Below, in pieces: positions 5,664 through 6,580 of a DNA stretch of 6,580 bases. The translations under genes and the position numbers were made by a program. Within the stretch, counting starts at the first letter, position 1. The number at the start of each line of letters is the position of its first letter. Origin of the DNA: CAYNLX01 sp964441535 (GTDB lineage: Bacteria; Bacillota_I; Bacilli_A; RF39; UBA660); assembly GCA_964441535.1 (NCBI GenBank), contig CAYTXQ010000044.1:1-6580 (forward strand). The letters are read 5' to 3'. The notes beneath the pieces are model-generated. The model saw nothing but the letters and a program-made list of their open reading frames with translations. It had not been told where the DNA came from and ran no database searches.

Positions 5664-6580
5664 CTATCCTAGTAATACTTTTATCTTAGAATATTCTGGC
5701 ACTAATATGTCCGCACTTGGACTTTGGTATATTATTGAACTACCTTCTCCTGAATATTCTATATTAAATCCCTTTAATTCCTTTTTGGCATCTTCTATAG
5801 TCATACCTAAAACATTAGGTACCATTTTATACTTAACATCTAACCAATTATATTCTTTTGATAAACCATTCTTATCCATTTTAAATTCTTTGATATTAAT
5901 AATGTCTTTGAATATAGATTTTGCTATAGGAGCAGCAACTGTACCACCATATTGTGTAACTCCCTTAGGATTATCAATAGCTACATATAATACTATTTCA
6001 GGATCATCTGCTGGCATAAAACCCATAAAAGAAACTATATAATTTCCTACCATATATGCTCCATTACTTACTTTTTGAGCTGTACCCGTTTTACCTCCAA
6101 CTCTATAATTTTCTATGTATGAATTTCTTCCCGTACCTTTAGCGACTACACTTTCTAGAGCATATCTTACTAAACTAGAAGTATCCTTAGAAATAATATT
6201 ATCTTTTATCTTTTTCTTTTTATTAACCTTGATAATGCTATTGGTCTCTGGCTCTGAAAAAGTAGTAACTATATATGGTGTATATAAAGTTCCTCCGTTA
6301 ACTATTGCTGATACTGCTGTTACTTGTTGTATAGGGGTTACACTTATTCCTTGTCCAAATGCAGTAGTAGCAAGTTCAAGTTCTTTAACATTTGACAATT
6401 TAAATAAGATACCAGTACTTTCTCCATTTAAATCTATTCCTGTTTTTTCTCCAAATCCAAAATCTTTTATGTATTTGAATAATTTTTCTTTTCCTAATTT
6501 TAGTCCTAAGTTTACAAATCCAGGGTTCGTTCTGGTGAATACGGCAACATTTTGAATCATCATTTTCCTTGATATCATTG
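5664..6580 (-). CDS. spoVD: Class B penicillin-binding protein with PASTA domain (FtsI/SpoVD family), C-terminal part
   Basis: This is the C-terminal 300 or so residues of a D,D-transpeptidase that cross-links septal or spore-cortex peptidoglycan outside the membrane, working with the SEDS protein two genes downstream. The reading frame is open to the right edge, so the membrane anchor, dimerisation domain and S-x-x-K motif lie outside. Counting from the ATG at 6578, N-P-G-F-V-N-L-G is at 18-25, F-G-F-G-x-K-T-G-I-D-L at 40-50, the K-T-G triad with G-G-K-T-G-T-A-Q at 161-168, and F-M-P-A-D-D-P-E at 187-194. One PASTA domain (V-P-N-V-x-G-M-T onward, about 253-304) ends the protein. A single PASTA domain and a dcw location favour SpoVD, but a vegetative FtsI/PBP2B homologue is possible. 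The place normally holding S-x-N reads R-T-N (just before P-G-F), which is odd. The stop is TAG at 5664. Confidence 0.88.
   Translation of the reverse strand, partial: MISRKMMIQNVAVFTRTNPGFVNLGLKLGKEKLFKYIKDFGFGEKTGIDLNGESTGILFKLSNVKELELATTAFGQGISVTPIQQVTAVSAIVNGGTLYTPYIVTTFSEPETNSIIKVNKKKKIKDNIISKDTSSLVRYALESVVAKGTGRNSYIENYRVGGKTGTAQKVSNGAYMVGNYIVSFMGFMPADDPEIVLYVAIDNPKGVTQYGGTVAAPIAKSIFKDIINIKEFKMDKNGLSKEYNWLDVKYKMVPNVLGMTIEDAKKELKGFNIEYSGEGSSIIYQSPSADILVPEYSKIKVLLG

Noticed and set aside
5707..6555. Open frames on the plus strand opposite the PBP gene (5707-6042 and 6115-6555)
   Set aside because: They lie wholly within the coding sequence of a recognised gene, show no family motifs and have no convincing ribosome binding sites. 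Similar plus-strand frames over mraY, ftsW and dinD were left out for the same reason.

Overview
This is a very AT-rich window. The genes read entirely from the minus strand, ribosome binding sites are strong and Gram-positive in type, and the cell-wall genes resemble those of Bacillota. It most likely comes from a low-GC Bacillota genome (Clostridia, Tissierellia or Bacilli-like); I cannot name the species. The standard code applies: intact genes use TGG for Trp, and ftsW appears to end in TGA.

Right part (about 3449-6580): a piece of the division and cell wall (dcw) cluster. In transcription order it holds the C-terminal part of a class B penicillin-binding protein with one PASTA domain (FtsI/SpoVD family), mraY, and an ftsW/spoVE-type SEDS glycosyltransferase. 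MraY makes lipid I at the membrane. The SEDS protein polymerises lipid II, and its partner PBP cross-links the glycan. murE and murD, which often lie between these genes, are absent here.

Left part (1-3448): accessory genes downstream of ftsW, where a dcw cluster often continues with murG. The first is a gene for an ORF6N-domain protein with a PLD-like C-terminus. It has a consensus sigma-A-type promoter overlapping the ftsW stop and a LexA-box-like sequence in the promoter spacer. Next is a duplicated 58-bp copy of the ftsW 3' end. Then come two tandem dinD-like (BRO-N) genes, the upstream one broken by a single TGA at a conserved Trp codon. Last is the start of a gene resembling the helical domain of 5-hmdU DNA kinase / thymine-hypermodification proteins, which runs off the left edge.

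The most unusual signal is a set of three near-perfect hairpins inside coding sequence. There is one in each dinD copy and one in the ORF6N gene, each just before the conserved second half of the N-terminal DNA-binding domain. The arm sequences differ between genes. In the two dinD copies the inner arm bases have changed on both sides while pairing is kept. Together with the duplicated ftsW end, this suggests a mobile or diversifying family of phage-type DNA-binding genes inserted into a housekeeping operon. That reading is inference; the repeats themselves are visible in the sequence.
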